Shown here piece by piece: positions 1 to 6,662 of a stretch of DNA of 14,350 bases. The position numbers were made by a program, and so were the translations under genes. The notes beneath the pieces were generated by a model. That model did no database searches and was not told the DNA's origin. It worked only from the letters and a program-made list of their open reading frames with translations. The stretch is from NCBI GenBank assembly GCA_004297235.1, contig SCUR01000223.1:1-14350 (forward strand), given 5' to 3'. Within the stretch, counting starts at the first letter, position 1. Every line of letters begins with the position of its first letter. Source of the DNA: Candidatus Manganitrophaceae bacterium (GTDB lineage: Bacteria > Nitrospirota > Nitrospiria > SBBL01 > Manganitrophaceae).

Positions 1-759
1 ATCCAAGCGGAGCAGGGCGTCGGCCCGCTCCTGCCGGATCGCCATCGCATCGGCGATCGGCTTCTTGAGGAAGGTGTCGACGCGTTTCAGGATCGGATGA
101 TACGCCCCGCCGGAGAAGCGGGGGCGCGCTTCGTAGCAGAAGCCAAGGGTGATCAGCGCCGCCTCTTCGAATTCGAGCTGATAGGTCTCCTCCGTCGCAT
201 CGCCGAGCGGGGCCAGCTCCCTGTACATTCGGACCACTTCCAGCGCCCGCTCGCGAAGGTTGTGCGCCTTCTCGGTATTGAGCGCCAGGATCTGATAGGC
301 GACCGATGCTTCGGGCGCGACGATCGCGATGATGCTCTTGGCGCCGAGGGTCCGCATCGCGGAGAGGCGATGGTGGCCGTTCGGCGTCCAGTATTTTGCG
401 GCCCCCTCCTTGTCGATCCGGACGGCGATGATCGGATCCAGGAAACGCCCGATCTTCCCGATCACCCGTTCCAGTTTCCGGACGTGCGTTTCGGAGAGAT
501 TGCGCTGATAAGGGGTCGGCTCGACCTTGTCGATCGGCAGCGCCGCCATCACCAGCCATCGGCCGCCGTACGGCTCCCGATAGATCGACAGCACTTTGCC
601 GCCGTCGGCTTCGATCTGCTGATGCAGTTCGATCACCTCCCCCGGCGGCTTCGCGGCCTGCAGATCGGTCGCAATCAATCCGACCGACGCGCCCGCCGGC
701 TTCCGCCGCTTCCGAACCGCGCCCGGCGCCCGCGGCTTCCTCGGTTTTTTCTCCGGCAT
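1..759 (-). CDS. ParB N-terminal-domain protein (C-terminus cut off by window edge)
   Basis: 253 residues are visible and the frame is still open at the window edge, so the C-terminus is missing. The ATG at 759 is preceded by GGAGGGAGCGATC, a good ribosome binding site. Residues 1-22 are Lys/Arg/Pro-rich. Residues about 70-175 read as a ParB/KorB N-terminal domain: a PIDKVEPTPYQRN stretch (75-87), then DPIIAVRID (108-116), then NGHHRLSA (127-134), which sits where ParB box II has G-E/H-R-R-x-x-A. A helical region follows (NTEKAHNLRERALEVVRMYRE). In this superfamily the domain binds CTP and clamps DNA, or in relatives acts as a nuclease or kinase. I see no helix-turn-helix in the visible part and no parA neighbour, so a chromosome-partition role is not supported. 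Family assignment is fairly secure; function is unknown. Confidence 0.85.
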   Translation of the reverse strand, partial: MPEKKPRKPRAPGAVRKRRKPAGASVGLIATDLQAAKPPGEVIELHQQIEADGGKVLSIYREPYGGRWLVMAALPIDKVEPTPYQRNLSETHVRKLERVIGKIGRFLDPIIAVRIDKEGAAKYWTPNGHHRLSAMRTLGAKSIIAIVAPEASVAYQILALNTEKAHNLRERALEVVRMYRELAPLGDATEETYQLEFEEAALITLGFCYEARPRFSGGAYHPILKRVDTFLKKPIADAMAIRQERADALLRLD

Positions 760-900
760 GATCGCTCCCTCCGAGAGGATACCGCCCTATCATAATCAAG
801 CGGGAGTCAAAAGGGAAGTACCCGCTGATCAATAGGTAAGCGGCGATACCTGCAAAGAGATTAATGCATCGGAGGGTTTTCTCCTGCCTCCTTCGGGTAA

Positions 901-929
901 TTGATCGCCTTCGGACACGCTGTTAGACT
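901..929 (+). promoter_or_regulatory. Possible sigma-70 promoter for the peptidoglycan-binding protein gene
   Basis: TTGATC (901-906), a 17-nt spacer and TAGACT (924-929) lie in the 291-nt gap between the divergent ParB-like and peptidoglycan-binding genes. Each hexamer matches four of six consensus bases. It would give a leader of over 100 nt before the ATG at 1051. I see nothing else clear in the 760-1050 gap except a TATGAT on the minus strand (789-794) that could be a -10 for the ParB-like gene without a good -35. Confidence 0.3.
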
Positions 930-1050
930 CAGGATCAATGATCAAGCCGTTCCACAAGAGCAAAGTGCGGCCGGTCTCCGATCCATCGGTTCCAAGGAGA
1001 TCGAGGCCCGGCCCGTCGGTTCTCAACGTTTAAGAAGTGAAGGAGGTTCG

Positions 1051-1470
1051 ATGATGAAATTTAAAACAATCGCAATCAGCTTGGTGATCGGTCTGTTCCT
1101 TGTCTCCTCGGTCTACGCAGCGGGGAGCAGCAAGGTCCAAAGCGGCAGCACGCAGCAAGATCAAGGCGCCGGCACGGGAGGGGGAATGCAAAACGGCGGC
1201 GCCGCGGAAGCTCCGGTCACCGAGATTGTAATCATGGAGATCCAACAAGATCTGAACGACCAAGGGTACAACGCAGGAAAGCCCGACGGAAAACTGAATT
1301 CCTCCACGCAGCAGGCGCTCCGCGACTTCCAGAAGGCGAAAGGACTCCCACAGACCGGACAGCCCGACAAGCAGACGAGGGCCGCCCTCGGCGTGAACGA
1401 GAGCGGCACCGGCAAGGGAGGGAGTCAACAAGGGGGGAGTACGCAAAACGGTGGCTCGCAAAGGAAATGA
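1051..1470 (+). CDS. Small exported peptidoglycan-binding-domain protein
   Basis: 139 residues. The start is set by AGGAGG at 1041-1046, five bases before the ATG; the open frame extends further upstream but without a better site. Residues 1-24 form a Sec signal peptide (positive MMKFK, a hydrophobic core, cleavage probably after VYA-A). Residues about 58-114 form a PG_binding_1 domain: IMEIQQDLNDQGYNAGKPDGKL, then a TQQALRDFQKAKGL helix, then the TGQPDKQTRAALG closing motif. This three-helix module binds cell-wall peptide stems in hydrolases and spore or envelope proteins. Both flanks (25-56 and 115-139) are low-complexity Gly/Gln/Ser sequence, and there is no catalytic domain, so the protein is probably a periplasmic wall-binding factor rather than an enzyme. 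It is monocistronic, ending in an intrinsic terminator. Confidence 0.88.
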   Translation: MMKFKTIAISLVIGLFLVSSVYAAGSSKVQSGSTQQDQGAGTGGGMQNGGAAEAPVTEIVIMEIQQDLNDQGYNAGKPDGKLNSSTQQALRDFQKAKGLPQTGQPDKQTRAALGVNESGTGKGGSQQGGSTQNGGSQRK

Positions 1471-1522
1471 GATAATGCAGCCCTTCCAGCAGACCAAAAA
1501 GCGAATTCACCTTTCTGATCTC

Positions 1523-1567
1523 AGGAGAGAAGGCTGACGTTGGTTCAACCTTCTCTCCTCATTTTTT
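1523..1567 (+). terminator. Intrinsic terminator after the peptidoglycan-binding protein gene
   Basis: An 11-bp perfect stem, AGGAGAGAAGG (1523-1533) with CCTTCTCTCCT (1549-1559), has a 15-nt loop and is followed by six T (1562-1567). It lies 52 nt after the stop codon. The minus strand has no T run after the stem, so it should not stop the convergent peroxidase transcript. I see no terminator for the peroxidase gene between 1568 and 1688. Confidence 0.85.
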
Positions 1568-1688
1568 GACGCTCCTTCAGCCCTGAAACGCCGTGTCCCC
1601 GACGCGGCTTCCGATACCGGCCGGTTTTACTCGTTGGACGCTCTTCTCCTTTTTAGATGCCGCGAGGGTGATTAATATCGGTACACTT

Positions 1689-4577
1689 TTATTTCCCCCC
1701 TCGAAACGCCTCATCTTCCTCCGCCCCTGGGCGCGGCTTCCATTGCAAAGAATAATACTCTCCGCGATCGCGCCCCCACGGATCGAATGCGTTCACGACA
1801 TTCGACAACTCCGGCGCCAATTCCGGCGTCACCCGCAGCAGCACCCGCTTGAGCGGGGAGACCTCCACGACATGGCCGTTCGGCGTTCCCTTTTCCATCA
1901 CCTTGCCGTCGGGGCCGTTGTTCGTCACCCACTCCACGCCGAGGTGGGTGTAGAACTCGGGGCGGAAGGAGGAGGTGAAGAAGCGGTCGCTGAACAACCG
2001 CCGGGAGGCGTTGAGGATGAAGACTTGGAATTGGGTCTCCGAGATCGCGTAGCCGTGCGGCCGGGTGAATTCCGAGAGCCAGCCGACGACGGTATCGACA
2101 TCTTCGATATTGTCGACCAGGCTCTTGTCGGGATGGCCGAGACAGTCGGTGATCGGCGTGCCGTCGTCGTTGACCTGGGCGGAGGTGATCACCTTGGAGG
2201 CATCGCACTGATGCTGGCCGTAGACCTCGCGGAGAAGACCGACCAGCCGCGCCTGCTCGGCGCGCTCCGGCGAATCTTTCGCGAGATGCGGGTCGATGAA
2301 GTCATCGAAGCTCGTCAGCTGCTTCAGGCCGTACTGCCGCCGGAACTCATTAAAGCGGGGGACCCCCCGCTCGCGATCGCGGATCAGATCGAGCGCCACC
2401 ACGTCGAGCTTGTTCGTCGCCGTCTGCAGCCGCGGCATCGGGAGGTTCTGGAGGAACTGCGGCTGGTTCTGCAGCGTGAGAAGGCCGAGACGCTGGCGCC
2501 CCATCGAGAGGGCCCAGCTTGCGAGCCCGCGGCTCTCCATCGCCGCCGTCGCTTTCCCCCGGAAGGTCTCGATCACCGGGATCTTGTAGCGGACGGTGTT
2601 CGGGCGGCCGACCTCCCGGAATTCGATCAGATCGGGGACCAGCGCGTGCAGGCGGTAGACGGTGACGAACTCCTCCGGAAAGTTGAAGGGGGAGCCGAAG
2701 TGATTGACCCCGCCGTTGACATGATCGGGATTCCGGATGCTCCAGATGTCGGTCTTGGCCGGATCGAACTTGGCGAAGATCGCATCGTCGGCGTAGACCC
2801 GACTCCCCAACCCGAAGATCCCCGGCCCCGAAGCGAAGACCGAATACCATTGCGAGGCCTCTTTCGCATTCTTCGATTTGCCGAAGTTGTCGATAACGAT
2901 CTTCTCCAGCGCCCGTGAGACGAGGGTGTCGCCGTGGATCAGCCCGCTCCAGTTGGAGTTCATCCCGAGAAAGAGCGGCTCGTCGTAGAGGAGCTGCGGG
3001 GTCCATTCGATCGTGTGGATCTTGGCGATCTCCGCCGAGACGACCAGGCGCGCCACTTCAAAGAGCTCGTCGTCGGTCACCTGCTTGTAGGAGATCACGG
3101 CATCGGGCTGCGCCGGGTTGCGAAGGCCCGAGTCGGCCTCCGGCATTTTCTCCGCGCGCCGGCGGAAGGCCTCGACAAAGAGGTTGTGCTCGCGGGCGAA
3201 GACGTTATGATAGAAGCTCATTCCGATCGACCAGTTGTCGGGGAAGGCGGTCGCCTCCTGGCCCGACCAGGCGGCGTTGATCGGGTCGCCCGGGGCGAAC
3301 GGGGGAAGATAGCCGTTCTTCTCGCCGGCGGCTTCCCGCTGCGGGATCGACACCAGCAGCAGCTTCGCCCGATCGGCCGGGTCGCGCTTCACGCGGCGGC
3401 GCGAGGTCTCGTCGAAGCCGTAAAGCTGGGAGGCGTCCCACCAGGCGGTGTTGGTGTTGCGCGTCGTCTTGTATGCGCGGGTCGGAATCTCTTTCCCCTT
3501 GTGGGTGAAGGTGGCCGGCGCGCTCTCATCGGCGATCAGCAGCTTTTCCATCCGATCGTCGGGACGGCAGCCGAGCTTCGCGATCTCCTCCGGCGTGAGC
3601 GGCGTCTCGACATTGTCGAGACGCTGGCTGGCGCAGCCGACGGCCATCATCTCCGATCGGTTCCGCCCCTCTTCCAGATGGGAGAACCAATCGTGCGTCA
3701 TGAACTGGATCCAAAACGCCGCCAGGACGTTGAAGAAGGGAGCCTTCTTGTAGTCGCAGTTTGCCTCCGGTGAATTGTCGGGGAGCCCCTGCCCCTCGCG
3801 GCACTTCTCCGGCTGCGATTGGGCGCGGGTGAAGAGCTTCCGGCTGATCACCTGCGGATCGGGGGTGAGCAGGCCGAGGCGGTCGCCGTGGCGATTCTTC
3901 GCCAATTCATTTTTGCCGAGGTCGGGGAAGGTCGCCTCGAACTGGACGTTTCGGGCGAACGGCATGCCGGCCGATCCCATCGCCGGGTTCTTCAGGTCGT
4001 TGCAGATGCCGGTGACATTCCGAAAGCGGATCAGCTCTCCCTTGCAGAGCTGCGGGCCGTCCCCGCCGACCGCCTGATAGAAGGGGCTTGCCTTCGGCAG
4101 CCGCATCGTGTCCCACACTTTCAGCGCCGCGCCGGGAACGCCGTTGCGTCCCTGCAAATAATCGGGATAGGTCCCGCTGTTGTCGAAGAGATTAAATTTG
4201 ATCAGCTCCATTCGGGCATATTCGAGATCGAGCAGCGCGCCGTCGATCCCGCGGCCGTTCGGATCGAGATGCCGGTTCTGGTCGTTCGATCCGGGGACGC
4301 GGCTGCTCCGATCGCCGGTGGCCCAGTAGTTGGTCCAATCGATCCAAGGGGTGTTTCGAAAAGCGGCGGCCTTCTCTCCGCCGCGGCAGCGGGCGGTCGA
4401 TTCCTGGACCTTTCCGAGGAACCGGTCGGTCCGCTCGGCCGCGACGGGGCGGAACCCGGTCGCCGCCATCTTCGCGCAGTCATCCAGATCGCGCTGCGTC
4501 TCCAGCCGCTGCTTCACGCCGGCGCAGCCGCTGATCAGGATCGTCATCAACAGAATGGAGCAAGCCGCTCTTCTCAT
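1689..4577 (-). CDS. Lipoprotein haem peroxidase of the cyclooxygenase / alpha-dioxygenase branch
   Basis: 962 residues. The ATG at 4577 follows CAGGAGGGGAA, and the first 18 residues are a lipoprotein signal peptide with lipobox LISG-C18, so the protein should be membrane-anchored on the periplasmic side. It is an animal-haem-peroxidase (An_peroxidase) family member. Distal histidine: FMTHDWF with H295. A family helix HNVFAREHN lies at 457-465 and IHTIEWTP at 520-527. The proximal motif EFVTVYRLHALVPD holds Y641 and H644. This Tyr-x-x-His spacing is the same as the catalytic Tyr385 / haem-ligand His388 of cyclooxygenase and the matching pair in plant alpha-dioxygenase (PIOX). RERGVPRFNEFRRQYGL (735-751) is the usual C-terminal peroxidase motif. 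The likely chemistry is fatty-acid or lipid oxygenation or peroxidation, but the substrate is unknown. It is longer than plant alpha-dioxygenases (about 640 residues), mostly through roughly 270 residues before the distal histidine, which carry several cysteines (34, 64, 178, 192, 259, 274). It stands alone, with its own promoter. Confidence 0.93.
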   Translation of the reverse strand: MRRAACSILLMTILISGCAGVKQRLETQRDLDDCAKMAATGFRPVAAERTDRFLGKVQESTARCRGGEKAAAFRNTPWIDWTNYWATGDRSSRVPGSNDQNRHLDPNGRGIDGALLDLEYARMELIKFNLFDNSGTYPDYLQGRNGVPGAALKVWDTMRLPKASPFYQAVGGDGPQLCKGELIRFRNVTGICNDLKNPAMGSAGMPFARNVQFEATFPDLGKNELAKNRHGDRLGLLTPDPQVISRKLFTRAQSQPEKCREGQGLPDNSPEANCDYKKAPFFNVLAAFWIQFMTHDWFSHLEEGRNRSEMMAVGCASQRLDNVETPLTPEEIAKLGCRPDDRMEKLLIADESAPATFTHKGKEIPTRAYKTTRNTNTAWWDASQLYGFDETSRRRVKRDPADRAKLLLVSIPQREAAGEKNGYLPPFAPGDPINAAWSGQEATAFPDNWSIGMSFYHNVFAREHNLFVEAFRRRAEKMPEADSGLRNPAQPDAVISYKQVTDDELFEVARLVVSAEIAKIHTIEWTPQLLYDEPLFLGMNSNWSGLIHGDTLVSRALEKIVIDNFGKSKNAKEASQWYSVFASGPGIFGLGSRVYADDAIFAKFDPAKTDIWSIRNPDHVNGGVNHFGSPFNFPEEFVTVYRLHALVPDLIEFREVGRPNTVRYKIPVIETFRGKATAAMESRGLASWALSMGRQRLGLLTLQNQPQFLQNLPMPRLQTATNKLDVVALDLIRDRERGVPRFNEFRRQYGLKQLTSFDDFIDPHLAKDSPERAEQARLVGLLREVYGQHQCDASKVITSAQVNDDGTPITDCLGHPDKSLVDNIEDVDTVVGWLSEFTRPHGYAISETQFQVFILNASRRLFSDRFFTSSFRPEFYTHLGVEWVTNNGPDGKVMEKGTPNGHVVEVSPLKRVLLRVTPELAPELSNVVNAFDPWGRDRGEYYSLQWKPRPGAEEDEAFRGGK

Positions 4578-4661
4578 TTCCCCTCCTGGGTTGACCTCTT
4601 TTGTCTTGATCTTCAATCGGGGCCGGGACATCCTCTCCCGTCCGCGCATGCATCGCTGCCT

Positions 4662-4690
4662 GATATAGCACGCGGAAAAATGCAATTCAA
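4662..4690 (-). promoter_or_regulatory. Sigma-70 promoter of the peroxidase gene
   Basis: On the minus strand TTGAAT (4690-4685), a 17-nt spacer and TATATC (4667-4662) would start transcription near 4655, about 78 nt before the peroxidase ATG. It begins immediately after the T run that ends the candidate RNA upstream, which suggests two separate transcription units. Each hexamer matches four of six consensus bases. Confidence 0.45.
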
Positions 4691-4691
4691 T

Positions 4692-4871
4692 AAAAAACGG
4701 AAGTCCCCGTGGGCCCGAGCGCGGGCGAATCGCTCCGGAAAGGGTCGAGCAGGGCGCTCGATCCGGAGGATGCCAGGGTCCCCGAGAGGGAGTCCTTGCT
4801 TCCCGAAGCCCACGGGGAGGTGAAGCGGTCGCAGGCGGAAATCGACGGCGACCGCGCGCTCTCTTGATGTT
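4692..4871 (-). ncRNA. Candidate structured small RNA upstream of the peroxidase gene
   Basis: No credible gene covers this segment. Read on the minus strand it holds, in order: a hairpin with an 8-bp stem GCGGTCGC / GCGACCGC (4855-4848 with 4832-4825); a long-range 11-bp stem TCCCCGTGGGC / GCCCACGGGGA (4818-4808 with 4714-4704); inside that stem a hairpin CTCCGG / CCGGAG (4768-4763 with 4738-4733) capped by CGAGC / GCTCG (4760-4756 with 4750-4746), and a possible 4-bp TCCC / GGGA hairpin near 4791-4779. The outer stem is followed after six bases by six T (4697-4692), which looks like an intrinsic end. The 5' end near 4871 is inferred from the sigma-54-like element upstream. I do not recognise it: it lacks the signal recognition particle RNA core motif and has no mRNA-like tag of tmRNA. 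It could instead be the structured 3' end of the upstream operon's transcript. Confidence 0.4.
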
Positions 4872-4881
4872 ATCCGGTATG

Positions 4882-4897
4882 TGCAACAGGAATGCCG
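4882..4897 (-). promoter_or_regulatory. Possible sigma-54 (-24/-12) promoter for the candidate RNA
   Basis: On the minus strand CGGCATTCCTGTTGCA places GG (4896-4895) and GC (4884-4883) exactly 10 nt apart, with a full TTGCA at the -12 element and GGCA at -24. This is the sigma-54 pattern TGGCAC-N5-TTGCA with two mismatches. A start about 12 nt downstream would fall near 4871, just before the first hairpin of the candidate RNA. I found no better sigma-70 promoter here. A chance match is possible. Confidence 0.35.
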
Positions 4898-4948
4898 TGC
4901 GCGTGTTTCCCTCCGCGGCGTCGCCTTTCCCCGCGAGTGGCAACGGTT

Positions 4949-5332
4949 TTATGAGGCGAGGCGCGAGCCGGTCCAGTGGTTCGAGGAGGGAGGGTGCGGC
5001 GTTTTTCGGATACACCCGGCGTCAAAAGAATACAGCCTCGGATCGATCGAGAAGAAAGGTCGGTTTATTTCTCGGACGATTTTCTTTTCGAAGGGGGCCC
5101 CCGCCTTCGCGCGGCCGTGGGCGCGGAGGGTGGCCGTTAAGATCCAGCTTCCCCCCTGCAACGGGACGCCGTCGAGGAGGACCCCCAGCGAGATCGGCTC
5201 TTCGGCGGCCGCTCCGAGCGGCAGTAAAAGAAGGAGACCGATCAGCGCCGGCCGGACGCAGGAGCGCGCTTGGGGGCATGGGAGAGTCCGTCCAAGCGCG
5301 CAGACGCTTCGCTCTTGACCGTGAGTCCTCAT
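4949..5332 (-). CDS. Small exported protein of unknown function
   Basis: 127 residues from the only in-frame ATG, 17 nt after the stop of the beta-propeller gene, so it is probably in the same operon. There is no good ribosome binding site (CGGA abuts the ATG). Residues 29-43 (ALIGLLLLLPLGAAA) form a signal-peptide core ending in an AAA-EE cleavage site, but the n-region before it is unusually long at 28 residues. The mature part opens with EEPISLGVLLDGVPLQGGSWILTATLR, which looks like beta strands; I recognise no family. Third codon positions are GC-rich up to about residue 82 and less so after, so the last 45 residues may not be original. In the next frame an ATG at 5278 begins MPPSALLRPA and would give a textbook signal peptide if one base were shifted, so a frameshift near the start is possible. 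Confidence 0.45.
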   Translation of the reverse strand: MRTHGQERSVCALGRTLPCPQARSCVRPALIGLLLLLPLGAAAEEPISLGVLLDGVPLQGGSWILTATLRAHGRAKAGAPFEKKIVREINRPFFSIDPRLYSFDAGCIRKTPHPPSSNHWTGSRLAS

Positions 5333-5349
5333 TCCGAATGGATCGGTTC

Positions 5350-6168
5350 CTAATCCTGAATGGACTTTCGAAGGATCTCGCCGGACTCATTGGTAATGAT
5401 CAGGTCCTCTCCGTCCCATGCGATCGCTTCGGCTTGGCCGAAGAGGAGAGAGAGACGCCGATGTTCGCCGGCGAGATAGTTTTCGCTCCCGCCCGGTTTT
5501 TGAAAGAGATGGACGGCGGTGTAGGTGAGGACGGCCAGACGCGATCCGTCGGGGGAGAGATCGGCCCCGGTCACCAGACCATCGACCTTGGCCTTGCCGA
5601 TGAAGGAGGCGACCTGCGCTCGCTCCGGACGCGAGAGGTCGAGCCGGTAGAGGTTTGTTTCGTCGTCGCCGTGCTCTTTAGTAAGAAGGTAGACGGCCCC
5701 GTTTGAGAAAAAACAGGCCTCGGTATCGGGGGAGCGAAGCGCCGGGTAGCGGAAGGGGAAGCGGGCGGCGACCGTCGCGGCCCGCACGCGACGGGGATCG
5801 ACCTCCGGGACCCGGTAGACGACGAGATCGGTGCGGCGGTTCCGATTATCTCCGATGTCGCAGAGATAGAGGAATCCGGCGTCGTCGATGGCGATATCTT
5901 CCCAGTCGACGTTGCGCGCGCCGGCGATTTCGACCGTCCCGACGCTTCGACCCTCGCGGGTGACGGCGAAGATCCGCGCCCGGTCGCCCGAGTCGTTGTG
6001 GGTCCAAAAGATCCCGTCAAAACGGCGGCTTTTGACCAGGCCGGACGATTCGTTGACGGCGGGATCTTCGAAGCGGGCGTCGGGCGCCTCAAAAAAAGGG
6101 GGGCGCCCGTAAGCCGTCCCGGCCAGGAGGAAAATGAGGATCCATAATCGAACGGCGGAGAAAATCAT
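5350..6168 (-). CDS. Secreted beta-propeller-like protein
   Basis: 272 residues from the ATG at 6168. The frame opens at 6234, but the signal peptide (residues 1-21, MIFSAVRLWILIFLLAGTAYG) starts at 6168, which decides the start; the ribosome binding site is weak (GGGCGG). The mature chain has repeated four-strand-like segments with conserved-looking loops: NESSGLVKSRR (39-49), IFWTHNDSGD (53-62), NVDWEDIAID (86-95), YLCDIGDNRNRR (101-112), SPDTEACFF (146-154), TGADLSPDGSRLAVLTY (200-216) and AEAIAWDGEDLIITNESGEI (246-265). This pattern is common in uncharacterised secreted propellers, and the many Asp/Asn loops suggest calcium or ligand binding. I cannot assign a catalytic role. It lies 72 nt downstream of the zinc-finger gene and 17 nt upstream of the small exported protein gene. 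Confidence 0.8.
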   Translation of the reverse strand: MIFSAVRLWILIFLLAGTAYGRPPFFEAPDARFEDPAVNESSGLVKSRRFDGIFWTHNDSGDRARIFAVTREGRSVGTVEIAGARNVDWEDIAIDDAGFLYLCDIGDNRNRRTDLVVYRVPEVDPRRVRAATVAARFPFRYPALRSPDTEACFFSNGAVYLLTKEHGDDETNLYRLDLSRPERAQVASFIGKAKVDGLVTGADLSPDGSRLAVLTYTAVHLFQKPGGSENYLAGEHRRLSLLFGQAEAIAWDGEDLIITNESGEILRKSIQD

Positions 6169-6202
6169 TGTCCGCCCGGGTGGGATGTTCTCTTTCAAAG
6201 AG

Positions 6203-6222
6203 GGGCGCCGACCGGAGCGCCC
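6203..6222 (-). other. GC-rich hairpin between the zinc-finger and propeller genes
   Basis: GGGCGC / GCGCCC (6203-6208 with 6217-6222) forms a 6-bp stem with an 8-nt loop. On the minus strand it is followed only by CTCTTTG, so it could be a weak terminator or attenuator that lowers expression of the propeller gene relative to the zinc-finger gene. Confidence 0.25.
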
Positions 6223-6240
6223 GATAAAATCCATGAACGA

Positions 6241-6564
6241 TTATTTCTTGAAGATCTTCCGTAACCCGCCGAGGAATCCCTTCGGCTCTTGGGCCTGCAG
6301 AAGAATGTCAAGCTCCCCTTTGTCGAAGAAGATGCCGGAGCAGTGGTCGCATCGATCGACTTTGATCCCGAGATGCTCGACCTCTTGAAGATCCGAACCG
6401 CACTTGGGGCATTTCATCCAGTGTATGTTCTTTCGGCCCTGGGATGCTTGGGCGGCGCGATGGGCATCGCTCTCTTTTCTCATTTTCTCGATCAATTCTT
6501 TGTTCTTCTTGAAGAAGTATTCTTCCTCGGCGCTGTAGCCGAGTTTTTTCATGTCCTGCTCCAT
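6241..6564 (-). CDS. zf-TFIIB-domain small protein
   Basis: 107 residues. The start at 6564 is chosen because GGAGG lies nine bases upstream and because a strong promoter (-10 at 6607-6602) would start transcription near 6595, so start codons further upstream could not be used. Residues 12-40 are a charged, probably helical stretch. Residues 50-85 are a zf-TFIIB (PF13453-type) zinc ribbon: C52-P-K-C55, then R-C72-D-H-C75 followed by SGIFFDKGELDILL. This ribbon is typical of small bacterial proteins of unknown function and does not make it a transcription factor. The C-terminus is basic (GGLRKIFKK). It is the first gene of the minus-strand cluster with the propeller and the small exported protein. 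Confidence 0.9.
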   Translation of the reverse strand: MEQDMKKLGYSAEEEYFFKKNKELIEKMRKESDAHRAAQASQGRKNIHWMKCPKCGSDLQEVEHLGIKVDRCDHCSGIFFDKGELDILLQAQEPKGFLGGLRKIFKK

Positions 6565-6601
6565 CCGGGAAACCTCCATCGTTGTCCATGTCCGGAGTCG
6601 G

Positions 6602-6630
6602 ATTATACGATGTGCCTCCATCTTTTGCAA
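6602..6630 (-). promoter_or_regulatory. Sigma-70 promoter of the zf-TFIIB gene
   Basis: On the minus strand TTGCAA (6630-6625), a 17-nt spacer and a perfect TATAAT (6607-6602). Transcription would start near 6595, about 30 nt before the ATG at 6564. It faces away from the promoter at 6663-6690. Confidence 0.7.
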
Positions 6631-6636
6631 TCACCT

Positions 6637-6652
6637 CGGACCGGCCGGTCCG
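6637..6652. promoter_or_regulatory. 16-bp perfect palindrome between divergent promoters
   Basis: CGGACCGGCCGGTCCG is a perfect inverted repeat without spacer. It lies between the -35 elements of the two divergent promoters (6 bp from one, 10 bp from the other), where a dimeric regulator could control both. It could also be a mere GC-rich hairpin. Confidence 0.4.
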
Positions 6653-6662
6653 GACAAATCGG

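Noticed and set aside
97..795. 232-codon plus-strand open frame opposite the ParB-like gene
   Set aside because: The minus strand carries the ParB motifs and ribosome binding site; the plus-strand product is Arg/Asp-rich without a domain.
1593..2918. 441-codon open frame on the plus strand opposite the peroxidase gene
   Set aside because: It is antisense to strongly conserved peroxidase motifs, has no ribosome binding site, and its product is a low-complexity Arg/Glu/Asp-rich chain. Long antisense frames are expected in GC-rich genes.
3819..4823. 334-codon open frame on the plus strand across the peroxidase N-terminus
   Set aside because: It is the antisense shadow of the peroxidase gene and runs through the candidate RNA; no family resemblance and no start signals.
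4692..4871. Assignment of the structured segment as 6S, signal recognition particle or tmRNA
   Set aside because: It lacks the conserved GGAAGGAAGC core of SRP RNA and the tag-coding part of tmRNA; a 5' side hairpin outside the closing stem does not fit the single long rod of 6S RNA.
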